This document shows positions 8,766-18,247 of a DNA stretch of 64,000 nt, piece after piece (the first letter of the stretch is position 1; every line of letters begins with the position of its first letter). Location of the stretch: positions 62,001 through 126,000 of the forward strand of contig NZ_JAIUHR010000008.1 in NCBI RefSeq assembly GCF_020165195.1. Reading direction: 5' to 3'. The DNA comes from Mesorhizobium sp. CA14 (GTDB lineage Bacteria; Pseudomonadota; Alphaproteobacteria; Rhizobiales; Rhizobiaceae). Both the position numbers and the translations under genes were made by a program. Under the pieces are notes generated by a model. It did not search any database. It was not told the DNA's origin and worked only from the letters and a program-made list of their open reading frames with translations.

Positions 8766-8890
8766 AGAGCAATTCCAGCAAAAGTGCATAGCGGTTGGGC
8801 TCGGCGGCTTCGCCGTAGCCTTGCGTCCGGAATTGCGCAAAAACAGAGAGATAGAGCATTGGAGGCGATCCTTTTCGCTGGAAATGCTCT
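8766..8890. repeat. Two adjacent palindromic elements inside an operon
   Basis: The gap between the alpha-E gene and the smaller transglutaminase consists almost wholly of two imperfect palindromes. The first has arms GCAATTCC (8769-8776) and GGAATTGC (8829-8836); the second has arms AGAGCATT (8853-8860) and AATGCTCT (8883-8890). The first resembles the element at 49720-49767. They look like the short interspersed palindromes common in rhizobial genomes. Confidence 0.65.
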
Positions 8891-11300
8891 AAGCGAAATA
8901 GGCACGTGCCAGGCTGTTATAGAGATCGCCGATCTGGCCGGCGAGGTCGTCGAGCACTTTGGCGCTCATGTCGGACGGCTCCATGACGGCGATTGCCGTG
9001 TTCAGCTGCAGGATTTCCTTGGCGGCGGGCGACATATGTCCCTCGCCGCCGATCGAAGGCAGCATGCCGATCTCCGCCTTCAGCCGCTCGAGCTGGAACA
9101 GGATGGAGCGCGGATTGAGCGGATCGAGCGCGAGCAGGTCGATCACCGTGCGCCGCCCCGCCTGCACCGGATATTGCCGGCGATGGGTCATGACGCTGTC
9201 GCCGATCTCCAGCATCATGTCGAGCGCGCCTTCCGGCGCCCCGTTCCTGGTCAGCCGGCTGAGCGTGCGGGCGATCTGGATGCCGCGTTCCAGCCTGCGG
9301 CCGATTTCCAGAAAACGCCAGCCGGTGAAGCGGTACATGTTTTCGTGCAGCAGGCCGGAAAAGCCGGCAAGCTTGCGCAGCATCACCGTCATCGCCCGCG
9401 TCGCGTCGTCTCCCGGCGCGACCGTCTCCGCGAATTTGTGGATGGTCTTGGACAGATCCTTCAGCGCCAACCAGCCATCGGGAGAGAAGCGGTCGCGGAT
9501 CTGGCCGGCGCTATAGACCGCGCTGTCCAAAGTGCCGATCAGCCCCGGTGGTATCGCCGTTTCGATCTCGATGCCGAACGGTTCCAGATAGTCCCTAATA
9601 TCGGCAAGCAGCGGCATATCCGGATCGGACGTCTCGGCAAGCCGCACGTGATAGGCGCGCAGCACGCGAACCGTGTCTTCCGAGCGCTCGATATAGCGCC
9701 CGAGCCAGGTCAGATTCTCGGCGGCGCGGCTGGGCAGGCTACCCGGCATGGTGCGGGTGAAGCCGTCATGCTCCTGCGGCAGCAGCGTCTCGCGCTCGAC
9801 CGGCGTGTCACTGACAACCCAGACATCCGCCGCCTGACCGCCGCGCTGCATGGCGATCGCCGTCGGGTCGAGCGAAAAGCCCACACGGGCGAAGCCGCCG
9901 GGCATCACGGTCCAGCCTTCCGGCGTTCGCGCCAGATAGACGCGCAGGCTGGCGGGCCGTGGCTCCAGCCGACCGTCGACAAAGACAGGGGTGGTCGACA
10001 GCGTCACCGCTTCCTGGCCGACAAAACCGGCGCCGTCCGCCTCGATCCGCGCGACAAGATCGGCCCGCTCCCCGGCCGAAAGGGACAATCCCAGCCGGGT
10101 CGCGCCATCGTCCTCGAATGCAAGCCGGGGCGACAGCGCCGGACCGACCACCATGCGGTCGATATTGGCAAGCACATGCGCGCGCTCGGCGTCCTGCCCG
10201 CACCACCATGTGGCGATGCTCGGCAGCTTGAGATCCTCGCCCTGCAGCTCCCGCGCGATCCTGGGCAGGAACGACAGTAATGCCCGCGTCTCCATCAGGC
10301 CCGAGCCCAGCGCATTGACCGCCGAAACGGAGCCGCGCCGGATTGCCTCGACGAGGCCCGGCGTGCCGATTTGCGACTCCGGCCTCAACTCCAGCGGATC
10401 GGCGAAGGCGGCATCGAGCCGCCGCCACAAGACGCCGATCGGCATCAGGCCGGAAACGGTTCGCACCATCAGCCTGCCGCCGGAAACGGTCAGGTCCTCG
10501 CCCTCGAGCAGCATGATGCCGAGATAGCGGGCGATATAGGCGTGCTCGTAATAGGTCTCGTTGAGCGGCCCTGGCGTCAGGATGGCGACGCGACCGCCCG
10601 ACTCATTGGCCATGGCGTTCAGCGTGTCGCGGAAGCGGCGGAAAAAGCCGGCAAGCCGATGCACATGCATCTCGCCATAGATGTCCGACAGCGCACGGGT
10701 GGTGGCGACGCGGTTCTCCAACGCAAAGCCTGCGCCCGACGGCGCCTGGGTGCGATCGCCAAGCACCCACCAGCTACCATCCGGGCCACGGCCGAGCTCG
10801 AAGGCGACCATGTGGAGGAAATGCCCGTTGGCCGGCCGGACGCCTGCTATCGGGCGCAGATATTCCGGACTGGCTGCAATCAGACCGGCTGGCAGAATGC
10901 CCTGCTCGACCAACCGGTTCGGTCCGTAAACGTCGGACAGGATCGCCTCGAACAGGTCGGCGCGCTGGACGAGGCCGGCGCTGATCTCGGCCCATTCCTT
11001 CTCGTCGATCAGCAGAGGGACATGCGCGAGCGGCCATTCGCGTTCATTGGCCCCGGCCTGCTCATAGACACGATAGTAGACGCCGGCGTCGCGCAGATAC
11101 TGGTCGGCGCGGGCAAAGCGCTGCCCGAGCCGCTCCGCCCCCAGATCGTCGAGCGCGTCGATGAAGAAGCGCCAGGCCGGGCGGGGGCTGCCGGACGCGT
11201 CGACCATCTCGTCGACGACGCCTTCGATTGGCCGGTAGCGTTCCAGCAGGCTCTGCGCCCGCGGCCTGCCGCCCGCCCGTCTCTGATTCCCCTTGGCCAT
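8889..11300 (-). CDS. Circularly permuted ATP-grasp / alpha-E fusion protein
   Basis: An 803-aa fusion. About residues 60-470 are a circularly permuted ATP-grasp domain (ILSDVYGPNRLVEQGILP, WWVLGDRTQAPSGAGFALEN, ILTPGPLNETYYEHAYIARY, and near the end YLARTPEGWTVMPGGFARVG). From about residue 497 follows an alpha-E helical domain (ENLTWLGRYIERSEDTVRVL). In many bacteria these are two adjacent genes; here they are one. The ATP-grasp part is predicted to ligate a peptide or amino group, but no substrate is established. It begins 6 nt after the DUF2126 transglutaminase stop and is followed by a second transglutaminase. Confidence 0.87.
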   Translation of the reverse strand: MAKGNQRRAGGRPRAQSLLERYRPIEGVVDEMVDASGSPRPAWRFFIDALDDLGAERLGQRFARADQYLRDAGVYYRVYEQAGANEREWPLAHVPLLIDEKEWAEISAGLVQRADLFEAILSDVYGPNRLVEQGILPAGLIAASPEYLRPIAGVRPANGHFLHMVAFELGRGPDGSWWVLGDRTQAPSGAGFALENRVATTRALSDIYGEMHVHRLAGFFRRFRDTLNAMANESGGRVAILTPGPLNETYYEHAYIARYLGIMLLEGEDLTVSGGRLMVRTVSGLMPIGVLWRRLDAAFADPLELRPESQIGTPGLVEAIRRGSVSAVNALGSGLMETRALLSFLPRIARELQGEDLKLPSIATWWCGQDAERAHVLANIDRMVVGPALSPRLAFEDDGATRLGLSLSAGERADLVARIEADGAGFVGQEAVTLSTTPVFVDGRLEPRPASLRVYLARTPEGWTVMPGGFARVGFSLDPTAIAMQRGGQAADVWVVSDTPVERETLLPQEHDGFTRTMPGSLPSRAAENLTWLGRYIERSEDTVRVLRAYHVRLAETSDPDMPLLADIRDYLEPFGIEIETAIPPGLIGTLDSAVYSAGQIRDRFSPDGWLALKDLSKTIHKFAETVAPGDDATRAMTVMLRKLAGFSGLLHENMYRFTGWRFLEIGRRLERGIQIARTLSRLTRNGAPEGALDMMLEIGDSVMTHRRQYPVQAGRRTVIDLLALDPLNPRSILFQLERLKAEIGMLPSIGGEGHMSPAAKEILQLNTAIAVMEPSDMSAKVLDDLAGQIGDLYNSLARAYFA

Positions 11301-11306
11301 CGTCGA

Positions 11307-14300
11307 TCAGAATCTCGCCGGCCGCCTGAGGTCAAGGGCCATGGGAAACTCTTCAGAGGCTTCTTCGTCACGCAGCACATAGCCGCCCGGCGTGTGACCG
11401 CGCGGTTCGAACCGGGCAAGCCGTCGCGCCTCGGCCTCGTTGCCGTTGACCGGGAAGGTGTCGTAGTTGCGGCCGCCCGGATGCGCGACATGGTAGACGC
11501 AGCCGCCGACCGAGCGGCCCGACCAGCGGTCGTAGATGTCGAAGATCAGCGGCGTGTTGACCGGCAGGGCCGGATGCAGGCCGGACGCCGGCTGCCAGGC
11601 CTTGAAGCGAACGCCGGCCACCGCGACCTCGCGATTGTCGGTGACCTTCATCGGCACGAGGCGCCCGTTGCAGACGACGGCGTGGCGTTCCGGATTGAGG
11701 CCTTCTGTCTTCACCTGCAGCCTCTCGACCGAGGAGTCCACAAACCGGACCGTGCCGCCGATGGCGCCCTGCTCGCCCATCACATGCCAGGGCTCCAGCG
11801 CCTGCCTCAGTTCCAGCTTGACGCCGGCATGTTGCACCTCGCCGCAGAACGGGAAGCGAAATTCGAGCTGGGCTGCGAACCATTCGGTGCGGAAGTCAAA
11901 GCCGTTCAGCTTCAGATCCTCCAGCACGTCGAGGAAATCCGCCCAGACATAGTGAGGCAGCATAAAGCGATCGTGCAGTGAAGTGCCCCAGCGCACGAAA
12001 CGTCCGTCGAGCGGAATCCTCCAGGCGCGGGCGATGATCGCGCGCACTAGCAATTGCTGGGCGAGCGACATGCGCGCATTGGGCGGCATCTCGAAACCGC
12101 GGAACTCGACCAGCCCGAGCCTCCCGGTAGGCCCATCCGGCGAGAACAGCTTGTCGATGCAGATTTCCGAACGATGCGTGTTGCCGGTGACGTCGGTCAA
12201 GAGATTGCGGAACAACCGGTCGACCAGCCACGGCAAGGGCGCCTCTCCCTTGTCGGAATGCGGCACCTGTGCAAGCGCGATCTCGAGCTCATACAGCGCA
12301 TCGTGCCGCGCCTCGTCGATGCGCGGCGCCTGGCTGGTCGGGCCGATGAACAACCCTGAGAACAGGTAGGACAGCGACGGATGCCGCTGCCATTGCAGCA
12401 CCAGGCTCTTCAGAAGGTCCGGCCGGCGCAGGAACGGGCTGTCGTTCGGCGTCGCGCCGCCCACCACGACATGATTGCCGCCGCCAGTGCCGGTGTGGCG
12501 GCCGTCGATCATGAACTTGTCGGTGCCGAGCCGCGATTGCCGGGCTTCCTCGTAAATGGCCGTGGTCGTCGCGACACATTCCTGCCAGTTGGCGGCCGGG
12601 TGGACGTTGACCTCGATGACGCCTGGATCCGGCGCCACGCGGATGACGTTGAGGCGCGGGTCGTGCGGCGGGGCATAACCTTCGATATGCACCGGCAGAC
12701 CGATGGCCTTCGCCGCATTTTCCGCCGCCGCCACCAGTTCGAGATAATCTTCCAGCGCCTCGACCGGAGGCATGAACACACAGAGCCGGCCGTCGCGCGG
12801 CTCGACGGTGAGCGCGGTCCGCACCGCGCCGCCGATCTCGGTCAGTCGCTGCTCGACCCGGTCCTGCTGGGCCGTGGCGGCGGTGAAGGAGGCCTCAGCC
12901 TGCTGACGCGCCATTTCGTCCGCGCCGCCGGCCGGAGCTTCCGGCAGGATTTCGGCGCGCGCCGGCAGCGGGCCACGTGGCACTGAGGGGTCGACCGGCA
13001 CGATATAAGGGAATTGAGCCGGCGGCACATAGGGCAACGTACCGAGCGGCAGACGGTAGCCGACCGGAGAATCGCCGGGCACCAGGAACAGGCGCCCGCG
13101 CCTGGTCTTCCATTTCTCCGAGCGCCAGCGCTGTCCCGCGGCCTGGCTGTTCCAGCGCTGCACGGGCAGCACATAGCCGGACGGCTTGGTCAGGCCACGC
13201 TCGAAGACGCGGGCCATGCGGCTGCGCTCCTCCGGATCTTCCAGCTTCGAATTGGACGGGTCGACATTGTCCGGCAGCTTGCCTTCCTTGAGCAGCCACT
13301 CGCCCGGATCCTCATAGGCCTCGCCCACCATCGCCTTGTCGATACCGAGCTCGCCGGCAATCGCCTTGAGCAGGCTCTCGGCCTGCTCCGGTCCCACGGC
13401 CGCGCCACTCTTTTCTCGCGCGATCAGCGACGGATCGCGCCAGACCGGCTCGCCGTCGGTGCGCCAGTAGAGCGAGAAGGTCCAGCGTGGCAGGCTCTCG
13501 CCCGGATACCACTTGCCCTGGCCGTAATGCAGGAAGCCGCCCGGCGCGAAGCGCTCGCGCAGCCGGCGGATGAGCTGGTCCGCCTTGTCGCGCTTGGTCG
13601 GGCCAACGGCCGCCGTGTTCCATTCGGCGGACTCAAAATCGTCGATCGACACGAAGGTCGGCTCGCCGCCCATGGTGAGCCGCACGTCTCCGTCTTTCAG
13701 CGCCGCGTCGACTTTTTCGCCCAGTCGATCGAGCGCCTCCCAGCTTTCGTCCGAGAACGGCTTGGTGATGCGCGGATGCTCGGCGATACGGTCGACCTGC
13801 ATGTCGAAGTTGAAATCGACATTGGCGAAGCTCGCCATGCCGGAGATGGGTGCTGCATTGCGGAAATGCGGCGTCGCAGCGAGCGGCACGTGGCTTTCGC
13901 CCGTGAGCAGGCCGGAAGTCGGATCGAAGCCGATCCAGCCGGCGCCCGGAATATAGACCTCGCACCAGGCATGCAGGTCGGTGAAATCAACCGAGGTTCC
14001 GGGCGGTCCGTCGAGCGAGACGAGATCCGGTTTGAGCTGGATCAGGTAGCCGGAGACGAAGCGCGCGGCGATGCCGAGATTGCGCAGGATCTGCACCAAG
14101 AGCCAGCTCGAATCCCGGCACGAGCCCTTGCCCGTCGCCAATGTCTCCTCGGGCGAATAAACACCCGCCTCCATGCGCACGATATAGGCGATCTCGCGCT
14201 GCAGCCTTGCGTTGAGGTCGACCAGGAAATTGACGGTGTTTGCCGGGCTGCGGTCGATGCTTGCCAGGAATTTCGACAACAGCGGTCCGGCAGGCTCCGG

Positions 14301-14657
14301 CGTGCGGTAGATGGCGAGGTCTTCCCTGATCTCTTCGGGATAGTCGAACGGGAAGGTCTCGGCGCTTTCCTCGACGAAGAAGTCGAACGGATTGTAGACC
14401 GTCATGTCGGCGACGAGGTCGACCTCGATCTTCAGTTCCGTCACCGGCTCCGGAAAGACGAAGCGGGCAAGGAAGTTGCCGTAGGGATCCTGCTGCAGAT
14501 TGACGAAGTGGTTTGCCGGCTCGACCTTCAGCGAGTGGCTGAGCACCTTGGTGCGCGAATGCGGCGCCGGCTGCAGCCGGATCACCTGGGGACCGAGCAC
14601 CACAGGCCGGTCATATCTGTAATGGGTCAGGTGATGGACGGCTGCCAGAATTGCCAT
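11307..14657 (-). CDS. Large transglutaminase with DUF2126 C-terminal region
   Basis: A 1116-aa protein, normal length for the family. The N-terminal 290 residues are a bacterial transglutaminase N-domain plus core with triad Cys180 ([12 protein letters not shown]), His229 (DLHAWCEVY) and Asp245 (FDPTSGLL). The remaining roughly 800 residues are DUF2126 (for example [19 protein letters not shown] and [12 protein letters not shown]), which I recall as having a carboxylate-amine-ligase/glutamine-synthetase-like fold. It is the first gene of the ATP-grasp/alpha-E/transglutaminase operon. Comparative genomics links such sets to peptide modification or turnover; no signal peptide is seen, so action is probably cytoplasmic. 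Confidence 0.87.
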   Translation of the reverse strand: MAILAAVHHLTHYRYDRPVVLGPQVIRLQPAPHSRTKVLSHSLKVEPANHFVNLQQDPYGNFLARFVFPEPVTELKIEVDLVADMTVYNPFDFFVEESAETFPFDYPEEIREDLAIYRTPEPAGPLLSKFLASIDRSPANTVNFLVDLNARLQREIAYIVRMEAGVYSPEETLATGKGSCRDSSWLLVQILRNLGIAARFVSGYLIQLKPDLVSLDGPPGTSVDFTDLHAWCEVYIPGAGWIGFDPTSGLLTGESHVPLAATPHFRNAAPISGMASFANVDFNFDMQVDRIAEHPRITKPFSDESWEALDRLGEKVDAALKDGDVRLTMGGEPTFVSIDDFESAEWNTAAVGPTKRDKADQLIRRLRERFAPGGFLHYGQGKWYPGESLPRWTFSLYWRTDGEPVWRDPSLIAREKSGAAVGPEQAESLLKAIAGELGIDKAMVGEAYEDPGEWLLKEGKLPDNVDPSNSKLEDPEERSRMARVFERGLTKPSGYVLPVQRWNSQAAGQRWRSEKWKTRRGRLFLVPGDSPVGYRLPLGTLPYVPPAQFPYIVPVDPSVPRGPLPARAEILPEAPAGGADEMARQQAEASFTAATAQQDRVEQRLTEIGGAVRTALTVEPRDGRLCVFMPPVEALEDYLELVAAAENAAKAIGLPVHIEGYAPPHDPRLNVIRVAPDPGVIEVNVHPAANWQECVATTTAIYEEARQSRLGTDKFMIDGRHTGTGGGNHVVVGGATPNDSPFLRRPDLLKSLVLQWQRHPSLSYLFSGLFIGPTSQAPRIDEARHDALYELEIALAQVPHSDKGEAPLPWLVDRLFRNLLTDVTGNTHRSEICIDKLFSPDGPTGRLGLVEFRGFEMPPNARMSLAQQLLVRAIIARAWRIPLDGRFVRWGTSLHDRFMLPHYVWADFLDVLEDLKLNGFDFRTEWFAAQLEFRFPFCGEVQHAGVKLELRQALEPWHVMGEQGAIGGTVRFVDSSVERLQVKTEGLNPERHAVVCNGRLVPMKVTDNREVAVAGVRFKAWQPASGLHPALPVNTPLIFDIYDRWSGRSVGGCVYHVAHPGGRNYDTFPVNGNEAEARRLARFEPRGHTPGGYVLRDEEASEEFPMALDLRRPARF

Positions 14658-14812
14658 GGTGCCCCGGAGAATGGCGTTTTATCGCCAGACCCTGACACAT
14701 CTGGCGGCCATTCTCCAAGCAGAGATGTTGCGCTGCACCTAAATTATGCGGCTATCGAAAGTCTCGACGCATCGATTCGTCCTGCTATCCGCGACGGTCG
14801 CGGTACCTGCGT

Positions 14813-15940
14813 CTAGATGATCAGTACGTCGACAAACCTGCCGAACTTGCGCATTTTCTCAAGATTAACTGCAAGCCAAGCGTTCTTTAGGTGCTCCGCC
14901 GCGCGGTCACCGATCTCCGGCGTCAGCCCTGGCGGGGTTTTGGGAAAAGCTGCGAAGCGGTCACTACATGGGTGGAAAAGAAGACAGTACTCAAGTACGT
15001 GGGGCGTCCCGTCGGGGCGCAATGGCATTGTCTCCAGGGTGACAGGGGTCAATTCCTCAAGCCTCAGGGGAAACGACAGCCCGGCAATCCTGACTTCCAC
15101 TTTATAGATATCGGGGTCTTCACGGTTCACAACCGGAATCCGGATCGAGACATCCGGCTGGTCCTCCACAATAACGGTGTGAGACCAGTTGCCGAGCTTG
15201 TTGGCTTCGACCTTGTAGCGAGAGAGACGCCTGCTCGCGGCCCTTTCCGGCGTGAAGGTTCTGACGAAATCCAGGATCGCGTCCTGAATCGCCAAGAGCT
15301 CGGGCATCGGATTTCGCCAATTCCAGTGCAGTTCACCGACAACCGGGACAGCGAACTCCTGGTAATACCGGCTGTCGATATGTACCTCCTCGACACTCCG
15401 CCTCAGAAGGTCCAGCATCGGCCTCTCGATCAGCGCCTGAATATGTTCGATATCCGAATTCGAAAGGTCTTCGATCTTGGCACCTGACGGATCCGTGTAG
15501 TTGATCCGTTCAACGGTGATATGTGAACAGCACGCCGCGGGATCTTCATTGCGAAGGAAGCGCACGGAGCTTGGAAGCAGGGCAAATTCCTTGACCAGGC
15601 GCGTAATATGCCAGCGCTGCCTCACAGCAACTCCGCCAGCAAGAGCGTGAGGACGCTCAATCTCCTCGAGCCAGCGGCTAATAGAAATACGAACGCTATC
15701 GAGACCATCGAAAACCAGATTGGCGTCCCAGACGTACATTGTCCGGGTGACCCCGCAATTGAGGCGGAGTGTCCAATTGTGTCCGGGATATATCGAAAAT
15801 CTGCACCCTGCAGGGTGTGAAACCCAGGTCCCCCCGTTGAAGCTAAATTGACCCGGATAGCCGTCCTTCTGCACCAGACGCTTGCCGCGAAAACGTTTGA
15901 GTCCCTCACGGACACCATCGGCGCTGCTCTGAATTGCCAT
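14813..15940 (-). CDS. Unrecognised 375-aa protein, possible acquired orphan
   Basis: I do not recognise this protein. From ATG 15940 (MAIQSSADGVREG; CGGAGAG just upstream) it has 375 residues, no signal peptide or membrane segment, a mixed alpha/beta appearance and several short tryptophan-containing motifs (HNWTLRL, ELHWNWRNPMPELL, NKLGNWSHT). A longer start at 15982 is possible. Base composition is visibly lower in G+C than the neighbours and codon use is more relaxed (ATA, AGT, TTA), and the upstream region is AT-rich. It stands alone between the transglutaminase operon and gcdH, which suggests horizontal acquisition. Confidence 0.7.
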   Translation of the reverse strand: MAIQSSADGVREGLKRFRGKRLVQKDGYPGQFSFNGGTWVSHPAGCRFSIYPGHNWTLRLNCGVTRTMYVWDANLVFDGLDSVRISISRWLEEIERPHALAGGVAVRQRWHITRLVKEFALLPSSVRFLRNEDPAACCSHITVERINYTDPSGAKIEDLSNSDIEHIQALIERPMLDLLRRSVEEVHIDSRYYQEFAVPVVGELHWNWRNPMPELLAIQDAILDFVRTFTPERAASRRLSRYKVEANKLGNWSHTVIVEDQPDVSIRIPVVNREDPDIYKVEVRIAGLSFPLRLEELTPVTLETMPLRPDGTPHVLEYCLLFHPCSDRFAAFPKTPPGLTPEIGDRAAEHLKNAWLAVNLEKMRKFGRFVDVLII

Positions 15941-16033
15941 TGCGCTCTCCGAAACAACTGAAGAGCAACACTGATTATCCAAAAATCCTGTATTGTTTAT
16001 TTAGCGACACGGCCTCAACAGGGGCCATCTGCC
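15941..16033 (-). promoter_or_regulatory. AT-rich upstream region of the orphan gene
   Basis: The 93 nt between gcdH and the orphan gene are AT-rich compared with the window. On the minus strand they include GGATAAT, a possible -10 box, about 40 nt before the start codon. A private promoter is likely; the -35 is not clear. Confidence 0.3.
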
Positions 16034-17230
16034 TCAAAAGAACGCCTGCAGCCCCGTCTGCGCCCTTCCGAGGATCAGCGCATGCACGTCGTGCGTGCCT
16101 TCATAGGTGTTGACCGTCTCCAGATTCTGCGCGTGGCGCATCACGTGATAGCCGATCTGGATGCCGTTGCCGCCATGCATGTCGCGGGCCTGGCGGGCGA
16201 TGTCGAGCGCTTTGCCGCAATTGTTGCGCTTGACGATCGAGATCATCTCCGGCGCCATCTTGCCTTCGTCCATCAGCCGGCCGACACGCAGCGAGCCCTG
16301 CAGTCCAAGCGCGATCTCGGTCTGCATGTCGGCGAGCTTCTTCTGGAACAACTGCATGCCGGCGAGCGGCTTGCCGAACTGTTTTCTGTCCAGGCCGTAC
16401 TGCCGCGCGCGATGCCAGCAATCCTCGGCCGCGCCCATGGCGCCCCAGGAAATGCCGTAGCGCGCCCGGTTGAGGCAGCCGAACGGACCGCCGAGGCCCT
16501 TGGCGTTGGGCAGCAACGCGTCTTCGCCGACCTCGACGCCTTCCAGCACCACCTCGCCTGTGATCGACGCCCGCAACGACAACTTGCCGCCGATCTTCGG
16601 CGCCGACAGTCCCTTCATGCCCTTTTCCAGCACAAAGCCGCGGATCTCATCCTTGCCGCTATCGCCCTTCAGCTTCGCCCAGACGACGAACACATCCGCG
16701 ATCGGCGCATTCGATATCCACATCTTGGAGCCGGAGAGCTTGTAGCCATTCGCGGTTTTCTCGGCGCGCGTCTTCATGCCGCCCGGATCGGAGCCGGCGT
16801 CCGGCTCGGTGAGGCCGAAGCAGCCGATCCATTCGCCCGACGCCAGCTTCGGCAGGTATTTCTTGCGCTGCGCTTCCGAGCCATAGGCATGGATCGGATA
16901 CATGACCAGTGAGGACTGCACGCTCATCATCGAGCGGTAGCCGGAATCGATCCGCTCGACTTCACGCGCCACCAGCCCGTAGGTCACATATCCGGCGCCG
17001 AGCCCGCCATATTCTTCCGGAATGGTGATGCCGAGCAGGCCCGCCTCGCCCATCTCGCGGAAGATCGAGGGATCGGTCTTCTCGTCGGCATAGGCTTCCT
17101 CGATGCGCGGCGCCAGCTTGTCGGCCGCGAAAGCTGCCGCGCCGTCGCGCACCATGCGTTCATCCTCGGAAAGCTGATCCTCAATCAGGAAGGGATCGTT
17201 CCAGACGAACGCGTTCTTTTCGGCGGCCAT
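16034..17230 (-). CDS. gcdH: Glutaryl-CoA dehydrogenase
   Basis: FAD enzyme that oxidises and decarboxylates glutaryl-CoA to crotonyl-CoA in lysine, tryptophan and glutarate breakdown. The 398-aa protein has the GCDH N-terminus [16 protein letters not shown], substrate-binding [21 protein letters not shown]-binding [18 protein letters not shown], and catalytic Glu at about residue 377 in [17 protein letters not shown]. The start at 17230 is chosen because GGGAG lies 8 nt upstream. A LysR regulator is transcribed divergently, the arrangement known for gcdH-gcdR in pseudomonads. Confidence 0.92.
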   Translation of the reverse strand: MAAEKNAFVWNDPFLIEDQLSEDERMVRDGAAAFAADKLAPRIEEAYADEKTDPSIFREMGEAGLLGITIPEEYGGLGAGYVTYGLVAREVERIDSGYRSMMSVQSSLVMYPIHAYGSEAQRKKYLPKLASGEWIGCFGLTEPDAGSDPGGMKTRAEKTANGYKLSGSKMWISNAPIADVFVVWAKLKGDSGKDEIRGFVLEKGMKGLSAPKIGGKLSLRASITGEVVLEGVEVGEDALLPNAKGLGGPFGCLNRARYGISWGAMGAAEDCWHRARQYGLDRKQFGKPLAGMQLFQKKLADMQTEIALGLQGSLRVGRLMDEGKMAPEMISIVKRNNCGKALDIARQARDMHGGNGIQIGYHVMRHAQNLETVNTYEGTHDVHALILGRAQTGLQAFF

Positions 17231-17280
17231 GGCCAACACTCCCGGCAAATTCTTGGATTGCGCGGCTTATCGGCCTCCGC

Positions 17281-17306
17281 ATGCAAAAAATCAAACGAAA
17301 TTGCAT
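17281..17306. promoter_or_regulatory. Candidate LysR operator in the gcdH/gcdR intergenic region
   Basis: Arms ATGCAA (17281-17286) and TTGCAT (17301-17306) form a perfect 6-bp inverted repeat around an AT-rich 14-nt centre, midway in the 105-nt gap between the divergent genes. Position and symmetry fit a LysR-type binding site that controls gcdH and the regulator itself. Confidence 0.5.
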
Positions 17307-17335
17307 CACGGATCAATGAGCGTTAGTAATGGATC

Positions 17336-18247
17336 ATGAACGTCCAGCGCCGTCTTTTGCCGAACACCGCCGCCCTTGCTGCCTTCGAAGCCGTCGCGCG
17401 CCTCGGCTCCTTCACCGCCGCCGCGCGTGAGCTCGACCTGACCCAAGGCGCCGTCAGCCGGCAGGTCAACCTGTTGGAAGAGCAGTTCGGCCGCCGGCTG
17501 TTCGAACGCGACAGCCGCAATGTCCGGCTTTCGCCGGCCGGCGAGATCTATGTCGAAGCGGTGCGCTCGGCACTTGGCCAGTTGCGCGACGCCGCGCTTG
17601 GATTGATGAGCAACCGGCATAGCGGCATTCTCAACTTGGCCATCCTGCCGACCTTCGGCACGCGCTGGCTGATGCCGCTGATCCCGGATTTCGTCGCCGG
17701 CCACCCCGACATCACCATCAACTTCGCCACCCGCATCGGACGGTTCGACTTTGCCCGCGAGCGGCTGGATGCCGCCATCCATCACGGCATGCCCGACTGG
17801 CCGGACGCCGATTGCACGCTCTTGATGCGCGAGGCCGTGATGCCGGTGGTTTCGCCCGAATTCCTGGCCACCCGCGCCATCGTGTCACCGGCCGATATCA
17901 GTCGTCTGCCGCTGCTGCACATGGCGACCCGGCCCGGCGCCTGGAGCGAATGGTTCGAGCATCAGGGGCTGGAGGCGCCGACCGGTCCCGGTATGCAGTT
18001 CGAGCAGTTCGGCACCGTCGCCCAGGCCTGCATGGCGGGGCTCGGCGTAGCGCTGCTGCCGGAAATCCTGATTGCCGGCGAATTGCAGCGCGGCCAGCTG
18101 GTGCCCACGCCCGGCCAGCCGATGCAGAGCCGCAGCGCCTATTACCTAGTCGTGCCGCACGACAAGCGTGGCCATCCGCCGGTCGCCAGTTTTCGCGACT
18201 GGCTGCTGGGCCAAATCGGCAAAGAGCCCACAGTGCTCGCCTGGTAG
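17336..18247 (+). CDS. LysR-family regulator, GcvA-like, probable gcdH activator
   Basis: A 303-aa LysR-type regulator. The N-terminal winged helix-turn-helix (FEAVARLGSFTAAARELDLT then QGAVSRQVNLLEEQFGRRLF) covers about residues 15-60, followed by a substrate-binding effector domain. It is divergent from gcdH with 105 nt between them, so regulation of gcdH (as GcdR) is the simplest reading, with glutarate or glutaryl-CoA as possible effector; GcvA-like regulators also serve other targets. Its TAG stop (18245-18247) directly abuts the convergent tex stop, with no space for a private terminator. Confidence 0.85.
   Translation: MNVQRRLLPNTAALAAFEAVARLGSFTAAARELDLTQGAVSRQVNLLEEQFGRRLFERDSRNVRLSPAGEIYVEAVRSALGQLRDAALGLMSNRHSGILNLAILPTFGTRWLMPLIPDFVAGHPDITINFATRIGRFDFARERLDAAIHHGMPDWPDADCTLLMREAVMPVVSPEFLATRAIVSPADISRLPLLHMATRPGAWSEWFEHQGLEAPTGPGMQFEQFGTVAQACMAGLGVALLPEILIAGELQRGQLVPTPGQPMQSRSAYYLVVPHDKRGHPPVASFRDWLLGQIGKEPTVLAW

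Noticed and set aside
8784..10280. Plus-strand open frame of 498 codons
   Set aside because: Antisense to the ATP-grasp/alpha-E fusion and begins inside a palindromic repeat.
13014..14816. Plus-strand open frame of 600 codons
   Set aside because: Antisense shadow of the DUF2126 transglutaminase; arginine-rich, no recognisable domain or start signal.
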